A stretch of 64,000 nt of DNA from Streptomyces sp. NRRL S-337 (GTDB lineage Bacteria > Actinomycetota > Actinomycetes > Streptomycetales > Streptomycetaceae), in contig NZ_JOIX01000012.1 of NCBI RefSeq assembly GCF_000720175.1, positions 1-64,000 on the forward strand, in the 5' to 3' direction. The first letter of the stretch is position 1; each line of letters starts with the position of its first letter. Of the stretch, positions 25,229 through 33,748 are shown piece after piece. Under the pieces are notes generated by a model that saw only the letters and a list, made by a program, of their open reading frames with translations, did not search any database and was not told the DNA's origin. The position numbers and the translations under genes are program-made.

Positions 25229-26281
25229 TCAGCCGGCGCGCAGCGAGGCCGTCGCGAACTCCGCCATTCCCTCCTCGAAGGCGACCTCCGGCTTCCAGCC
25301 CAGTTCGTCGCGCAGCCTGCGCGAGGAGGCGGTGATGTGGCGGACGTCGCCGAGCCGGTACTCGCCCGTGACGACCGGCGTCCGCCCGCCGTGCGCCTCG
25401 GCCAGGGCGGCGGCCATCTCACCCACCGTGTGCGGCTCGCCGCTTCCGACGTTGTACGCCCGCGTGGCGCCCTCCGGCAGACCGGTCAGACCGTCCAGAG
25501 CCGCGAGGTTGGCCCCGGATACGTCCCGTACATGGACGAAGTCCCGCCGCTGGCCACCGTCCTCGAACACACGCGGTGCCTCACCGCGTTCCAGCGCGGA
25601 CCGGAACAGCGAGGCAACCCCGGCGTACGGTGTGTCGCGCGGCATCCCGGGCCCGTACACGTTGTGGTAGCGCAATGCGGCCACCCGCCCGCCGACGGCG
25701 CGCGCCCACGCGAAGGCGAGGTGCTCCTGCGCGAGTTTGGTGCTGGCGTAGACGTTACGCGGATCGAGTGGGGCGTCCTCAGCCACCAGCCCGGGGGCGA
25801 GCGGCTCACCGCACGTCGGGCAGGGCGGTTCGAAGTGCCCTGCCTCCAGGTCGGCCACCGTGCGCGGCCCCGGCCGTACGACACCGTGACAGCGGCACTC
25901 ATAGCGTCCTTCTCCGTAGACCACCATCGAACTCGCCAGCACCAGCCGCCGCACCCCGGCCTCGGCCATGCCGGCCAGCAGCACCGCGGTACCCAGGTCG
26001 TTGCAGCCCACGTAGGCGGGGGCGTCGGCGAAGTCCTTGCCGAGCCCGACCATCGCCGCCTGATGGCAGACGGCGTCCACACCCTGCACGGCCCCGGCCA
26101 CGGCCGCCGCGTCGCGGACGTCCGCATGCCGCCAGTCCACCCCGTCGGGGATCGGCGGGAGCGTGCGGTGGGCGGCAGGCAGCAGCGCGTCGAGTACGCG
26201 CACCTCGTGCCCGGCGCCGGTGAGGGCGGTGACGACGTGCGAACCGATGAAGCCCGCACCTCCGGTAACCAGGATCAACAT
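25229..26281 (-). CDS. NAD-dependent epimerase/dehydratase (extended SDR)
   Basis: The 350-aa protein starts MLILVTGGAGFIGSHVV, the extended-SDR cofactor motif. It has the catalytic Ser/Tyr/Lys arrangement ASSMVVYGEG ... NVYASTKLAQEH and the substrate-site segment RYHNVYGPGMP. A Cys-containing insertion (CRCHGVV ... CPTCGEP) looks like a small zinc site and is unusual for sugar epimerases. ATG 26281 was chosen since it opens the Rossmann fold. It probably converts a nucleotide sugar for the neighbouring glycosyltransferases. Confidence 0.85.
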   Translation of the reverse strand: MLILVTGGAGFIGSHVVTALTGAGHEVRVLDALLPAAHRTLPPIPDGVDWRHADVRDAAAVAGAVQGVDAVCHQAAMVGLGKDFADAPAYVGCNDLGTAVLLAGMAEAGVRRLVLASSMVVYGEGRYECRCHGVVRPGPRTVADLEAGHFEPPCPTCGEPLAPGLVAEDAPLDPRNVYASTKLAQEHLAFAWARAVGGRVAALRYHNVYGPGMPRDTPYAGVASLFRSALERGEAPRVFEDGGQRRDFVHVRDVSGANLAALDGLTGLPEGATRAYNVGSGEPHTVGEMAAALAEAHGGRTPVVTGEYRLGDVRHITASSRRLRDELGWKPEVAFEEGMAEFATASLRAG

Positions 26282-26441
26282 GCCACCGACCGTACGGCCA
26301 CGGGCCCGCCCGGCGACCGTACGACGCGGGAGCGTCAGGGGTTCGTAAGCCTTCCCGCCGCAGGCCGAGCGCCACCTGACTGTGCGGCCGTCACCGCTAG
26401 GACCCCCGTAGGACGGCCCGCAGGCGGGAGCGCGGACGCAC

Positions 26442-26852
26442 CTACGAACGTGGCCGCCCACGGCTGCGGCAGATCCCGCGCGCGGCCAGTACGAGGGCCG
26501 TGACCGTCGCCACCGCCACCAGCGTGAGCAGCCAGTTGCGCGGATAGTCCAGCGGCAGGACCGAGGAGTTGGCCGGTTTCCCCGGGCGTAGCAGCACCGG
26601 CAGGGCGACCGCCGTCAGCGCGCCCGCCACCAGCAGAGCTCCCCGGACCGGCCTTCGCGTACCGCCGCGGACCAGCACCAGTCCGATGAGCAGCACCAAC
26701 GGCGCGATCAGCGCGTCGTGCAGCACCGCCGCCCCGCCGAGCCAGACCAGAACACCCGTCAGGTCGGGCACGTCCAACAGCAGGGAGGCGCCGACGCCCA
26801 TCAGCGTCAGACCGGCCGCCCCCGTGAGCACCCGCGCCACGCTCACCCTCAT
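26442..26852 (-). CDS. Small polytopic membrane protein
   Basis: The ATG at 26852 overlaps the upstream oxidoreductase stop (ATGA). The 136-aa protein has four hydrophobic spans: VLTGAAGLTLMGVGASLLL, LHDALIAPLVLLIGLVLV, ALLVAGALTAVALPVLL and WLLTLVAVATVTALVLAA. Coupling to a membrane-anchored molybdopterin oxidoreductase suggests it assists that enzyme, for instance in electron transfer or assembly; the family is unnamed. Confidence 0.75.
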   Translation of the reverse strand: MRVSVARVLTGAAGLTLMGVGASLLLDVPDLTGVLVWLGGAAVLHDALIAPLVLLIGLVLVRGGTRRPVRGALLVAGALTAVALPVLLRPGKPANSSVLPLDYPRNWLLTLVAVATVTALVLAARGICRSRGRPRS

Positions 26853-27985
26853 GACAGCACCTCCAGTCGGCCGACCCACTTGGTCTGCAGCACGCCGGGC
26901 CGGTTCGGGGCGATCAGACGGACCGGGTAGCCGTGATCGGGGGAGAGTTCCTCGCCGTTGAGGCGCAGCGCGAGCAGGGTCAGTGAATCGTGGGCGTGCG
27001 CATGCCCCATCTCGGAGACCCGGTAGCCGCCCCGCGTCTGCAGCGAGACCACGCGTACGCGGGCGTGCGGCGGAGCGCCCGCACGTTCCAGGAGGTCCAT
27101 GACCCGCACGCCCGTCCAGCGCGCCGACTTGCTCCACCCCTCCACGCAGGCGATCGGCAGCTCCACCTCGTGCTGCGGCAGACCCCGCAGCTCATCCAGC
27201 GTCAGCGTGTAGGGCTGCGGCCCGGCGACCGTCAGGCGGTAGCGCTCGGCCGGAATCAGCCCGACCCCGGCCGCGGCAGCGGTGCGGTTGACCGGCAGAC
27301 CCTGCGGGCCGTGGTCCGGATGGCGGGGTGCGAGCAGGGTGAGGTCCTTCAGCGGGGTGAAGGACTGGCCCACGGTGGTCACGGTGACCGCACCGACCGC
27401 CCCTGCCACCGCGGCCAGCAGCGAGCGCCGGCTGGGCCCGTCCTCCTCAGGCCGGGCCAGGGTGCCCGCTGACCGCCGACTCCAGTGGGCCCGGATCTCG
27501 GGGGCTTTGACCGCGAGGTGCAGTACGAGCGATCCGGCCACCAGCCAGGCCACGGCGTAGTGCACCGGCACGAAGGAGAACGGCCACGGATACCACTGCG
27601 CGGTGTTCAGCAGGCCGGTGGCCACTTCGAAGACCGCCGCGGCCACCAGCACGGCCACCGACAACCGCTCCAGGGCGTGCCGCACCGACCGCACCGGTGG
27701 CCAGACGAAGAGCCGCGGGTACACCGTCCACAGCTTCGCCAGCAGCAGTGGAATCGCCGCGATGCCCGAGGCGACGTGCAGCCCCTGCGTAAGCCGGTAG
27801 CCCCACGCCGGGCGGCTCGGCAGGCCATCGGCGAGCCACCCGGGCGGATGCTGCCACGCATGGCTGATCAGACCGGTCACCAAGCACACCATGAAGGCGA
27901 GGCCGAGCCACCGCCCGATCGAGGTCGCCGTGCGGGCGTCGTGCAACCTGCCCTTGAACACCGGCGGGAACAAGCGTGATCTCAT
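26849..27985 (-). CDS. Membrane-anchored molybdopterin-dependent oxidoreductase (sulfite-oxidase fold)
   Basis: The N-terminal ~190 residues form four or five membrane spans with His residues (LVTGLISHAWQHPPGW, GLHVASGIAAIPLLL, FVPVHYAVAWLVAGSLVLHL), like a cytochrome b561-type anchor. The C-terminal ~200 residues are a sulfite-oxidase-type Moco domain: LTLDELRGLPQHEVELPIACVEGWS, with the Cys ligand of molybdenum, and GYPVRLIAPNRPGVLQTKWVGRLEV. Relatives reduce or oxidise sulfoxides and similar small molecules on the outer face. The start is uncertain among ATGs at 28024, 27994 and 27985; 27985 opens the conserved region. It is coupled to the small membrane gene downstream. Confidence 0.83.
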   Translation of the reverse strand: MRSRLFPPVFKGRLHDARTATSIGRWLGLAFMVCLVTGLISHAWQHPPGWLADGLPSRPAWGYRLTQGLHVASGIAAIPLLLAKLWTVYPRLFVWPPVRSVRHALERLSVAVLVAAAVFEVATGLLNTAQWYPWPFSFVPVHYAVAWLVAGSLVLHLAVKAPEIRAHWSRRSAGTLARPEEDGPSRRSLLAAVAGAVGAVTVTTVGQSFTPLKDLTLLAPRHPDHGPQGLPVNRTAAAAGVGLIPAERYRLTVAGPQPYTLTLDELRGLPQHEVELPIACVEGWSKSARWTGVRVMDLLERAGAPPHARVRVVSLQTRGGYRVSEMGHAHAHDSLTLLALRLNGEELSPDHGYPVRLIAPNRPGVLQTKWVGRLEVLS

Positions 27986-28237
27986 GCCTCCCATCCCAGC
28001 CGCGGCAAGGCCGGCGTGGAACACCTGAACCCCTTACGGAACAGGGACGTCCAAGTCTTGGGCGACTTGCTGTCACGGCCGCCCACGCCTGGACGCCACT
28101 ACCTGCCTGAGGATCACGGGCGCACCGCAGACACCCGTCAGTTCCGAAGCGCTTTCGGAGGCACCGGCTCATGACGAGAGCCTGACGTCGGCGGGCCGAT
28201 CCGGGCCCCCGACCCGTGCGGAGCCTACGGTGAGGGT

Positions 28238-29662
28238 GTGCCCGCCACGCCACCCATGCGCCCCCGGCCCTGCTTGCACGAGCCCGCCGCCCCGGACAGC
28301 GGTTGCCCGGACCCCGGCAGCGGCCGCCGCCTCGACCTCGCCGCCGGCGGCGCCGTCCTCGCGCTCTTCGCGGTGGTCGCGAGCGTCGGGGCGTATCTGC
28401 TGAGCCGCAGCCCGTCCCTGCACGTGGGCTGGCCGCCGCTGATGGCCGACTGGGGTCCGCACCTGGGCCCCGGCACCCCGGCCGCGGTGGCCGTGGCCGT
28501 CCTGGCCGTCGGCTACGGCCCCCGACTGGCCGAGCGGCTGTGGTGGCGGGCGATGCCGTGGGCCGTCTGGGCGGCGGCCATGGCGTGGACGTGGTCGTTG
28601 GCTCTGGTCGACGGCTGGCAGCGCGGCGTCGCGGGCCGGTTGACCCGACCCGGTGAGTACCTCCGCGGGGTCGACCGGTTCCAGCACTTCAGCAGCACCG
28701 TGCACGACTTCACCGGCCACATCCTCATCAACTCGCCCTCCAACTGGGGGACTCACATCGCAGGTCACCCGATCGGGGCCGTGCTGACCTTCGTGGGGCT
28801 CGACCGGATCGGCCTGGGCGGCGGCGCCTGGGGCGGGATCTTCTGCATCACCGTGGGCAGTTCGGCAGCGGCCGCCGTGCTGGTGACCCTGCGCCTGCTG
28901 GCCGGGGAAGGCCGGGCGCGGGCGGCCGCGCCCTTCCTCGCCCTGGCCCCGGGCGCGGTCTGGGTCGGGGTGTCCGCCGACGGCTACTTCACGGCGGTCG
29001 CCGCCTGGGCACTGGCCCTGCTTGCCCTCGCCGCCACCCGGCCTCGCGGGTGGCGGACGGCAGTTGCCGCCTCGGCCAGCGGCCTCCTGCTCGGCGCGGC
29101 GGTCTACCTGTCGTACGGGCTGATCCTGCTGGCGATCCCGGTCCTCGCCGTACTGCTCTGCACCCGCAGGGCCCGGCCGCTGCTCTACGTCCTGCCCGCC
29201 TGCGCCGCCGTCGTCCTCGTCTTCACCCTCCTGGGCTTCAGCTGGTGGCAGGCGTACGGCCTGCTCAGGGTCCGCTACTTCCAGGGGTACGGCGGGGTGC
29301 GCCCGTACGCGTACTGGATCTGGGGGAATCTGGGCGCGGTGCTGGCGCCCGCGGGCGTGGCCGCCGCGGCGGGGCTGCGCCGGGCGCTGGCGGCCGCACC
29401 CGGCGCCCTCCGGCAGTGGCGGCGGCGCGCCGACCCGCAGGAGGTGGCGGCCGTCGTGCTGCCCTGCGCCTTCCTGCTCGCCATGCTGGCCGCCGACCTG
29501 TCCGGCATGAGCAAGGCGGAGGCCGAACGCATCTGGCTGCCCTTCACGTGGTGGCTGCCGGCGACCGCCGCGCTGCTGCCGGCCCGCGACCGCCGCGGCT
29601 GGCTGGCCGCTCAGGCGGCTACCGCCCTGCTGGTCAACCACCTGCTGATGACCGACTGGTGA
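28238..29662 (+). CDS. Polytopic membrane protein, glycosyltransferase-like
   Basis: This 474-aa protein has about ten hydrophobic spans (LAAGGAVLALFAVVASVGAYLL, AAVAVAVLAVGYG, AAAAVLVTLRLLAG, LLLGAAVYLSYGLILLAIPVL, LLYVLPACAAVVLVFTLL and others). The long outside loop after the third span contains DRFQHFSSTVHDFTGHI and NWGTHIAGHPIG. This layout is that of GT-C-type membrane glycosyltransferases using polyprenyl-phosphate sugars, which suits the GT2 gene nearby. It is divergent from the molybdopterin gene. The exact family is not certain. Confidence 0.7.
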   Translation: MPATPPMRPRPCLHEPAAPDSGCPDPGSGRRLDLAAGGAVLALFAVVASVGAYLLSRSPSLHVGWPPLMADWGPHLGPGTPAAVAVAVLAVGYGPRLAERLWWRAMPWAVWAAAMAWTWSLALVDGWQRGVAGRLTRPGEYLRGVDRFQHFSSTVHDFTGHILINSPSNWGTHIAGHPIGAVLTFVGLDRIGLGGGAWGGIFCITVGSSAAAAVLVTLRLLAGEGRARAAAPFLALAPGAVWVGVSADGYFTAVAAWALALLALAATRPRGWRTAVAASASGLLLGAAVYLSYGLILLAIPVLAVLLCTRRARPLLYVLPACAAVVLVFTLLGFSWWQAYGLLRVRYFQGYGGVRPYAYWIWGNLGAVLAPAGVAAAAGLRRALAAAPGALRQWRRRADPQEVAAVVLPCAFLLAMLAADLSGMSKAEAERIWLPFTWWLPATAALLPARDRRGWLAAQAATALLVNHLLMTDW

Positions 29663-29965
29663 CGCGCGTACGGCCTGGTTCGTCGCGACTGCCTCCGGTC
29701 GTACAGCCGTACCGGTCGCCTGCGTTGAGCGGCCACTGCCGCAGCGTGGTGCCGGTATCCGCCTGCTGGGTCCTCAGCGAGCCGCTGACCTAAATTGATG
29801 CTTTCCTTCATCGTCTGACGGTGTCCTCTCGTGCCCCTGGTGACCGGTGTTGACCGGGCTGAAGGGCACGGACGGGGTACGACCGCTCGCGACGCTTGTA
29901 GCGCGGTGCCTTTGGCCCGCTGCCTTCTGGTCGCAACTGCTGCTGAACGATATGGGATGCGGGCG
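29663..29965. other. Intergenic between membrane GT-like gene and arsI
   Basis: No convincing gene. It contains an operator-like inverted repeat at about 29795-29812 and a short plus-strand reading (LTGLKGTDGVRPLATLVARCL) of coding appearance but no complete gene. Confidence 0.4.
29795..29812. promoter_or_regulatory. Second ArsR-operator-like inverted repeat
   Basis: ATTGATG followed at short distance by TTCATCGT resembles the CATTGA-N6-TCGATG element in front of arsR. No intact gene follows it, so it may be an orphan operator left from a deleted arsenic-responsive gene. The match is partial and the role inferred. Confidence 0.3.
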
Positions 29966-30436
29966 TCAGCTTCCGCAGGCGCATGCCGCTGCGGGGGTGG
30001 CCTCGGCCGGCTCGCTCGTGCAGCAGCCGCCACCGGTCACGTGGGGATCGGCGCTCTTGCCGAGCGTGTCGGCGTCGGCCTTGACGACGTAGACCTCCCA
30101 TGGCTCCTTGCCGGGGCCGTGTACCCACACCTTGTCCTGTAGGGCATAACAGCACGAGGTGTCGTTCTCTTCGAACGTGGCAAGGCCCGCGTCCTTGAGT
30201 CGGGTCGTGGCCGCCTCTACCTGGTCGGTGGACTCGACTTCCACGCCGAGGTGGTCGAGGCGGGTTTCCTGTCCGGGCTCGCCCTCGATCAGTACGAGCT
30301 TGAGGGGCGGCTCGGTGATGGCGAAGTTGGCGTAGCCCTCGCGTCGCTTGGCCGGTTCGGTGCCGAACAGCTTCGCGTAGAAGGTGATCGACGCTTCGAG
30401 GTCGCTGACGCGCAGGGCGAGCTGTGCACGGGACAT
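29966..30436 (-). CDS. arsI: ArsI/CadI-family metalloenzyme (C-As lyase type)
   Basis: This 156-aa vicinal-oxygen-chelate protein begins SRAQLALRVSDLEASITFY, with His62 in RLDHLG. It carries the vicinal cysteine pair Cys95-Cys96 in NDTSCCYALQDKVWV and the GKEPWEVYVV block. In ArsI the Cys pair binds trivalent organoarsenicals so that the Fe(II) centre can cleave the C-As bond; the same family includes mycobacterial CadI. The Cys-rich tail (GGGCCTSEP ... ACACGS) may add metal ligands. It is divergent from arsR with an operator between, so it is expected to be arsenic-inducible. Confidence 0.82.
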   Translation of the reverse strand: MSRAQLALRVSDLEASITFYAKLFGTEPAKRREGYANFAITEPPLKLVLIEGEPGQETRLDHLGVEVESTDQVEAATTRLKDAGLATFEENDTSCCYALQDKVWVHGPGKEPWEVYVVKADADTLGKSADPHVTGGGCCTSEPAEATPAAACACGS

Positions 30437-30457
30437 GACGTGACTCCGATCGGCCTA

Positions 30458-30475
30458 CATTGATATTCTTCGATG
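30458..30475. promoter_or_regulatory. Putative ArsR operator between arsI and arsR
   Basis: CATTGA (30458-30463), six bases, then TCGATG (30470-30475) form an imperfect inverted repeat with one mismatch. It lies in the 79-bp gap between the divergent arsI and arsR starts, in an AT-richer stretch where a bidirectional promoter is expected. Confidence 0.5.
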
Positions 30476-30515
30476 CAAGCTTGCGCCTTGAATAGATGAC
30501 TGTCAACATAGAGAA

Positions 30516-30923
30516 ATGTCGAAACAAGAGCTCGTGGTGCTCGGCCGGACCGACGAGACGGGTGCGTGCTGCCCGGGGCTGCTGACCGCGCCCCTCGATG
30601 AGGGCCAGTCCGTAGAACTGGCGAAGGTGTTCAAGGCGCTGGGCGACCCGGTGCGGCTGCGTCTGCTGTCGATGATCGCCTCGCGTGCCGGTGGCGAGGT
30701 CTGCGTCTGCGACCTGACCCCTGCGTTCGACTTGTCGCAGCCGACGATCTCGCATCACCTCAAGTTGCTTCGGCAGGCCGGACTCATCGATTGCGAGCGG
30801 CGCGGCACGTGGGTCTACTACTGGCTGCTGCCCGAGATGACCGACCGCCTCGCGGGCATCCTGACGCGCCCCGCCGGCGAGCCGCTGCCCGTCGCCGCAG
30901 AGACTGCCGAGGTGACCGGGTGA
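30516..30923 (+). CDS. arsR: ArsR/SmtB-family arsenic-responsive repressor
   Basis: This 135-aa winged-helix protein reads VFKALGDPVRLRLLSMI, then the metal-sensing segment EVCVCDLTPAFDLSQPTISHHLKLLRQAGLI. The CVCDL cysteines are the classic arsenite ligands, and an additional CC occurs near the N-terminus (GACCPG), as in many actinobacterial ArsR proteins. It should repress arsI and its own operon until As(III) or Sb(III) binds. Its stop overlaps the acr3 start (GTGA). Confidence 0.92.
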   Translation: MSKQELVVLGRTDETGACCPGLLTAPLDEGQSVELAKVFKALGDPVRLRLLSMIASRAGGEVCVCDLTPAFDLSQPTISHHLKLLRQAGLIDCERRGTWVYYWLLPEMTDRLAGILTRPAGEPLPVAAETAEVTG

Positions 30924-32050
30924 CCGCCGCACCTGACAAGGCGGTCGCCGGACGCCTGTCGTTCCTTGACCGGTACCTCGCCGTGTGGATCCTCGCCGCG
31001 ATGGCGTTCGGCCTCGGCCTCGGGCGTATCGTTCCCGGCCTGGGGGACGCTCTCGCCAAAGTCACCGTGACCGGGGTATCTCTGCCGATTGCGCTCGGCC
31101 TGCTCGTGATGATGTACCCGGTACTGGCCAAGGTGCGCTACGACCGGCTCGACACCGTCACCCGCGACCGCCGCCTGCTGCTGCCCTCGCTGCTGCTGAA
31201 CTGAATCGTCGGCCCGGCACTCATGTTCGCGTTGGCGTGGCTGTTCCTGCCGGACCTGCCCGAGTACCGCACGGGCCTGATCATCGTGGGGCTGGCGCGC
31301 TGCATCGCCATGGTGATCATCTGGAACGACTTGGCGTGTGGAGACCGCGAGGCCGCTGCCGTCCTGGTGGCGCTGAACTCGGTGTTCCAGGTGATCGCGT
31401 TCTCGGCCCTGGGGTGGTTCTACCTGTCGGTCCTGCCCGGGTGGCTCGGCCTTGAGCAGGCCGGCGGGTGGGGGTCTCCCCTGCACGAGCGGAGCCGAGA
31501 GCTTGGGGACGTGTCCGTGTGGGAGATCGCCCGAAGCGTGCTGCTCTTCCTCGGTATCCCGCTCGCTGCCGGATACCTCACGCGTCGGATCGGCGAGAAG
31601 GCCAGGCGGCGCGCCTGGTACGAGGCGAAGCTGATTCCCAGGATCGGGCCGTTCGCGCTGTACGGACTGCTGTTCACGATCGTGGTGCTGTTCGCGCTGC
31701 AAGGTGACGCGATCACCTCGCAGCCGCTCGACGTCGTCCGCATCGCGCTGCCGCTGCTCGTGTACTTCGCCTTCATGTGGGCCGGCTCCATGGCGGTCGG
31801 TCGCGCCGCCGGACTCAACTACCCGCGCGCGACGACCCTCGCGTTCACCGCCGCAGGCAACAACTTCGAGCTGGCCATCGCGGTAGCCATCGCCACGTTC
31901 GGCGCCACGTCTGGACAGGCCCTGGCGGGCGTAGTCGGCCCGCTCATCGAAGTGCCGGTGCTGATCGGCCTCGTCTACGTCGCGCTGTACGCGCGCCGCT
32001 TCTTCACCACTCCCGCACTCGTGCCCGAGGAAGACCCCGCCCATGTCTGA
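30920..32050 (+). pseudogene. acr3: ACR3-family arsenite efflux transporter interrupted by a TGA codon
   Basis: The frame runs from GTG 30920 through LSFLDRYLAVWILAAMAFGLGLGR and VSLPIALGLLVMMYPVLAKVRYD. At codon 95 it meets TGA (31202-31204) in SLLLN-stop-IVGPALMFALAW. Family members have Trp (TGG) at this place, so one G-to-A change explains the stop. The rest continues in the same frame with the ACR3 segments GLARCIAMVIIWNDLACGD (Cys essential for arsenite) and LAFTAAGNNFELAIAV to 32050, where it overlaps arsC. The protein would be truncated unless the stop is read through. Confidence 0.88.
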
Positions 32051-32465
32051 CGCCGCCGCCCTGCCCTCCGTCCTGTTCGTCTGCGTCCACAACGCCGGCC
32101 GCTCCCAGATGGCCGCCGCGTTCCTCACACACCTTGCGGGCGACCGCGTACAGGTGCGCTCCGCAGGCTCGGCCCCCGCGGACAGCGTGAACCCCGCCGT
32201 TGTCGAAGCGATGGCCGAGGTGGGCATAGACGTCTCGGCCGAGGTGCCCAAGGTGCTCACTGTCGAGGCCGTGCAAGCATCCGACGTCGTGATCACGATG
32301 GGCTGCGGCGACACCTGCCCCGTCTTCCCCGGTAAGAGGTACCTCGACCGGCAGTTGACCGACCCGGCCGGGCAGGGCGTCGAGGCCGTCCGCCCCATCC
32401 GCGACGACATCGAGAAGCGGATTCGCGGTCTGATCGACGAGATCGCCCCTGCGGAGCAGGCGTGA
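32043..32465 (+). CDS. arsC: Arsenate reductase, low-molecular-weight phosphatase type
   Basis: This 140-aa protein overlaps the acr3 end by 8 nt. The phosphatase loop VCVHNAGRS contains nucleophile Cys14 and Arg20. A second pair, Cys88 and Cys92 in TMGCGDTCP, matches the redox relay of thioredoxin-coupled ArsC enzymes. It reduces As(V) to As(III) in the cytoplasm for export by ACR3. With acr3 interrupted, this reductase would generate arsenite without its dedicated exporter. Confidence 0.92.
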   Translation: MSDAAALPSVLFVCVHNAGRSQMAAAFLTHLAGDRVQVRSAGSAPADSVNPAVVEAMAEVGIDVSAEVPKVLTVEAVQASDVVITMGCGDTCPVFPGKRYLDRQLTDPAGQGVEAVRPIRDDIEKRIRGLIDEIAPAEQA

Positions 32466-32572
32466 GCATGGCGCCTGGCCCTCGGCGCCGAGCCACAGCT
32501 GCGCGGTGACATCCCAACTACGTAACGCCTCAATCGGCCAGTCGGCTTAGATCGCCAACCGCAACCACACCG

Positions 32573-32587
32573 CCCGGTGCTACCGGG
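32573..32587. terminator. Small hairpin between convergent arsC and flavoprotein genes
   Basis: CCCGGT-GCT-ACCGGG forms a 6-bp stem with a 3-nt loop in the 128-bp gap between two convergent operons. It could act as a weak bidirectional terminator; no T-run follows. Confidence 0.35.
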
Positions 32588-32593
32588 AAGGTC

Positions 32594-33748
32594 TCACGCC
32601 GTCTCGTACACCAGGTCGCGTAGCAGTTCGCTCGCTCCCGCGGCGATGGGGCCGGCCATGGCGTCACGGTACAGCCGGGCCGCTGCCGCGTCGGCTGCGT
32701 ACCCTCGTGCGCCGTGGAACTGCAGACACGTCTGAGCGGCTGTCACGGCCAGTTCGGTTGCCTGGAGTTTGAGGACGGAAGCGGTATGAGTGTCGAGCCT
32801 TCCTTGGGAGTGCAGCCAGGCGGCTCGGTAGCCGTAGTGGCGGACCAGGTCGTAGGAGCTTTCCAGGTCCGCGATCCGGTGGCGCACGGCCTGATGTGTG
32901 CCAAGCGGCGCGCCCTTGACCTGGTGTTCGCGTACGAAGTCCTTGAGCAGGCCGAGGCAGTGGCGGACTCCACCGACGGCGAGCAGCCCGGCCACCAGCC
33001 GTTCGAAGTCGAGAGCGCGGACGAGGTGCAGCAGTGCCTTGTCGCGTCGGCCCACGAGCCGATCGGCGGGCACGGCGACATCCGTGAAGCGCACCCGGCA
33101 GATGTCTGCGCTGTGCCACCCGAGCATCGGCTCTGGTGTGCTGCTGACACCGGAAGCGTTCACGTCGACCGCCAGCAGGCTCGCTCCTGCCAACCCCCCG
33201 TTGTCCTGCGTTTCGCGGGTCGTGGCCAGCGTGATGAGGAAGTCGGCCTGGGAGCCGTTGGCGACGTACAGCTTTTCGCCGGTGAGGCGGTAGCCGCCGC
33301 CGTCCACGGGGGTCGCACGGGTGCTCAGTCGGCGTAGGTCGGAACCCGCAGTGTCCTCGGTGAGGGCGAGGGCTGCGATCAGTTGTCCTTGGCGTGCGGC
33401 AGGCAGGTACCTTTCCTGCTGTTCTTGGGTGCCGAACAAGTGCAGGTAGGACACCGCCATATAGGCGTGGACTGCGACGGAGGCGCGTATGCCGCCGTAA
33501 CCGAGCCTCCCGAGTTCCTCCAGGAATATGGCGCTGCGCAGGAAGTCGGCGCCGTCGTGTTCCAGCGACAGCAGGCCCGACTCGCCCAGTGCCAGCCAGC
33601 CGTCCCGCGCAATGCGGTGAGCGCTCTCCCACTCATCGGCGTGCGGGGACACCACGCCATGCAGTAGGTCCCGGACGTGTTTGCGGAATCCGGCGTGGTC
33701 AGCGGAGAGATAGGCGTCGGGGCCGGGTTCGGTCCGGTCGGTCTTCAC
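32594..33748 (-). CDS. Acyl-CoA dehydrogenase-like flavoprotein of the amino acid-tailoring arm
   Basis: The GTG at 33748 overlaps the YbaK-like stop (GTGA). The ~384-aa protein has the acyl-CoA dehydrogenase fold: ALALTEDTAGSDLRRLSTRA (FAD site), GEKLYVANGSQADFLITL, and QTCLQFHGARGYAADAAAARLYRDAM near the C-terminus. The catalytic Glu used by medium-chain enzymes (YEGT) is replaced (IAAGAS), but LDFERL has Glu in the position used by isovaleryl-CoA dehydrogenase. In the kutzneride pathway the KtzA flavoprotein of this fold closes a cyclopropane on a gamma-chlorinated aminoacyl carrier. The neighbours suggest such a role or a desaturation here. Confidence 0.8.
   Translation of the reverse strand: MKTDRTEPGPDAYLSADHAGFRKHVRDLLHGVVSPHADEWESAHRIARDGWLALGESGLLSLEHDGADFLRSAIFLEELGRLGYGGIRASVAVHAYMAVSYLHLFGTQEQQERYLPAARQGQLIAALALTEDTAGSDLRRLSTRATPVDGGGYRLTGEKLYVANGSQADFLITLATTRETQDNGGLAGASLLAVDVNASGVSSTPEPMLGWHSADICRVRFTDVAVPADRLVGRRDKALLHLVRALDFERLVAGLLAVGGVRHCLGLLKDFVREHQVKGAPLGTHQAVRHRIADLESSYDLVRHYGYRAAWLHSQGRLDTHTASVLKLQATELAVTAAQTCLQFHGARGYAADAAAARLYRDAMAGPIAAGASELLRDLVYETA

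Noticed and set aside
29815..29965. Possible small gene LTGLKGTDGVRPLATLVARCL on the plus strand
   Set aside because: No start with a ribosome binding site and the composition degrades after ~40 residues; no family recognised.
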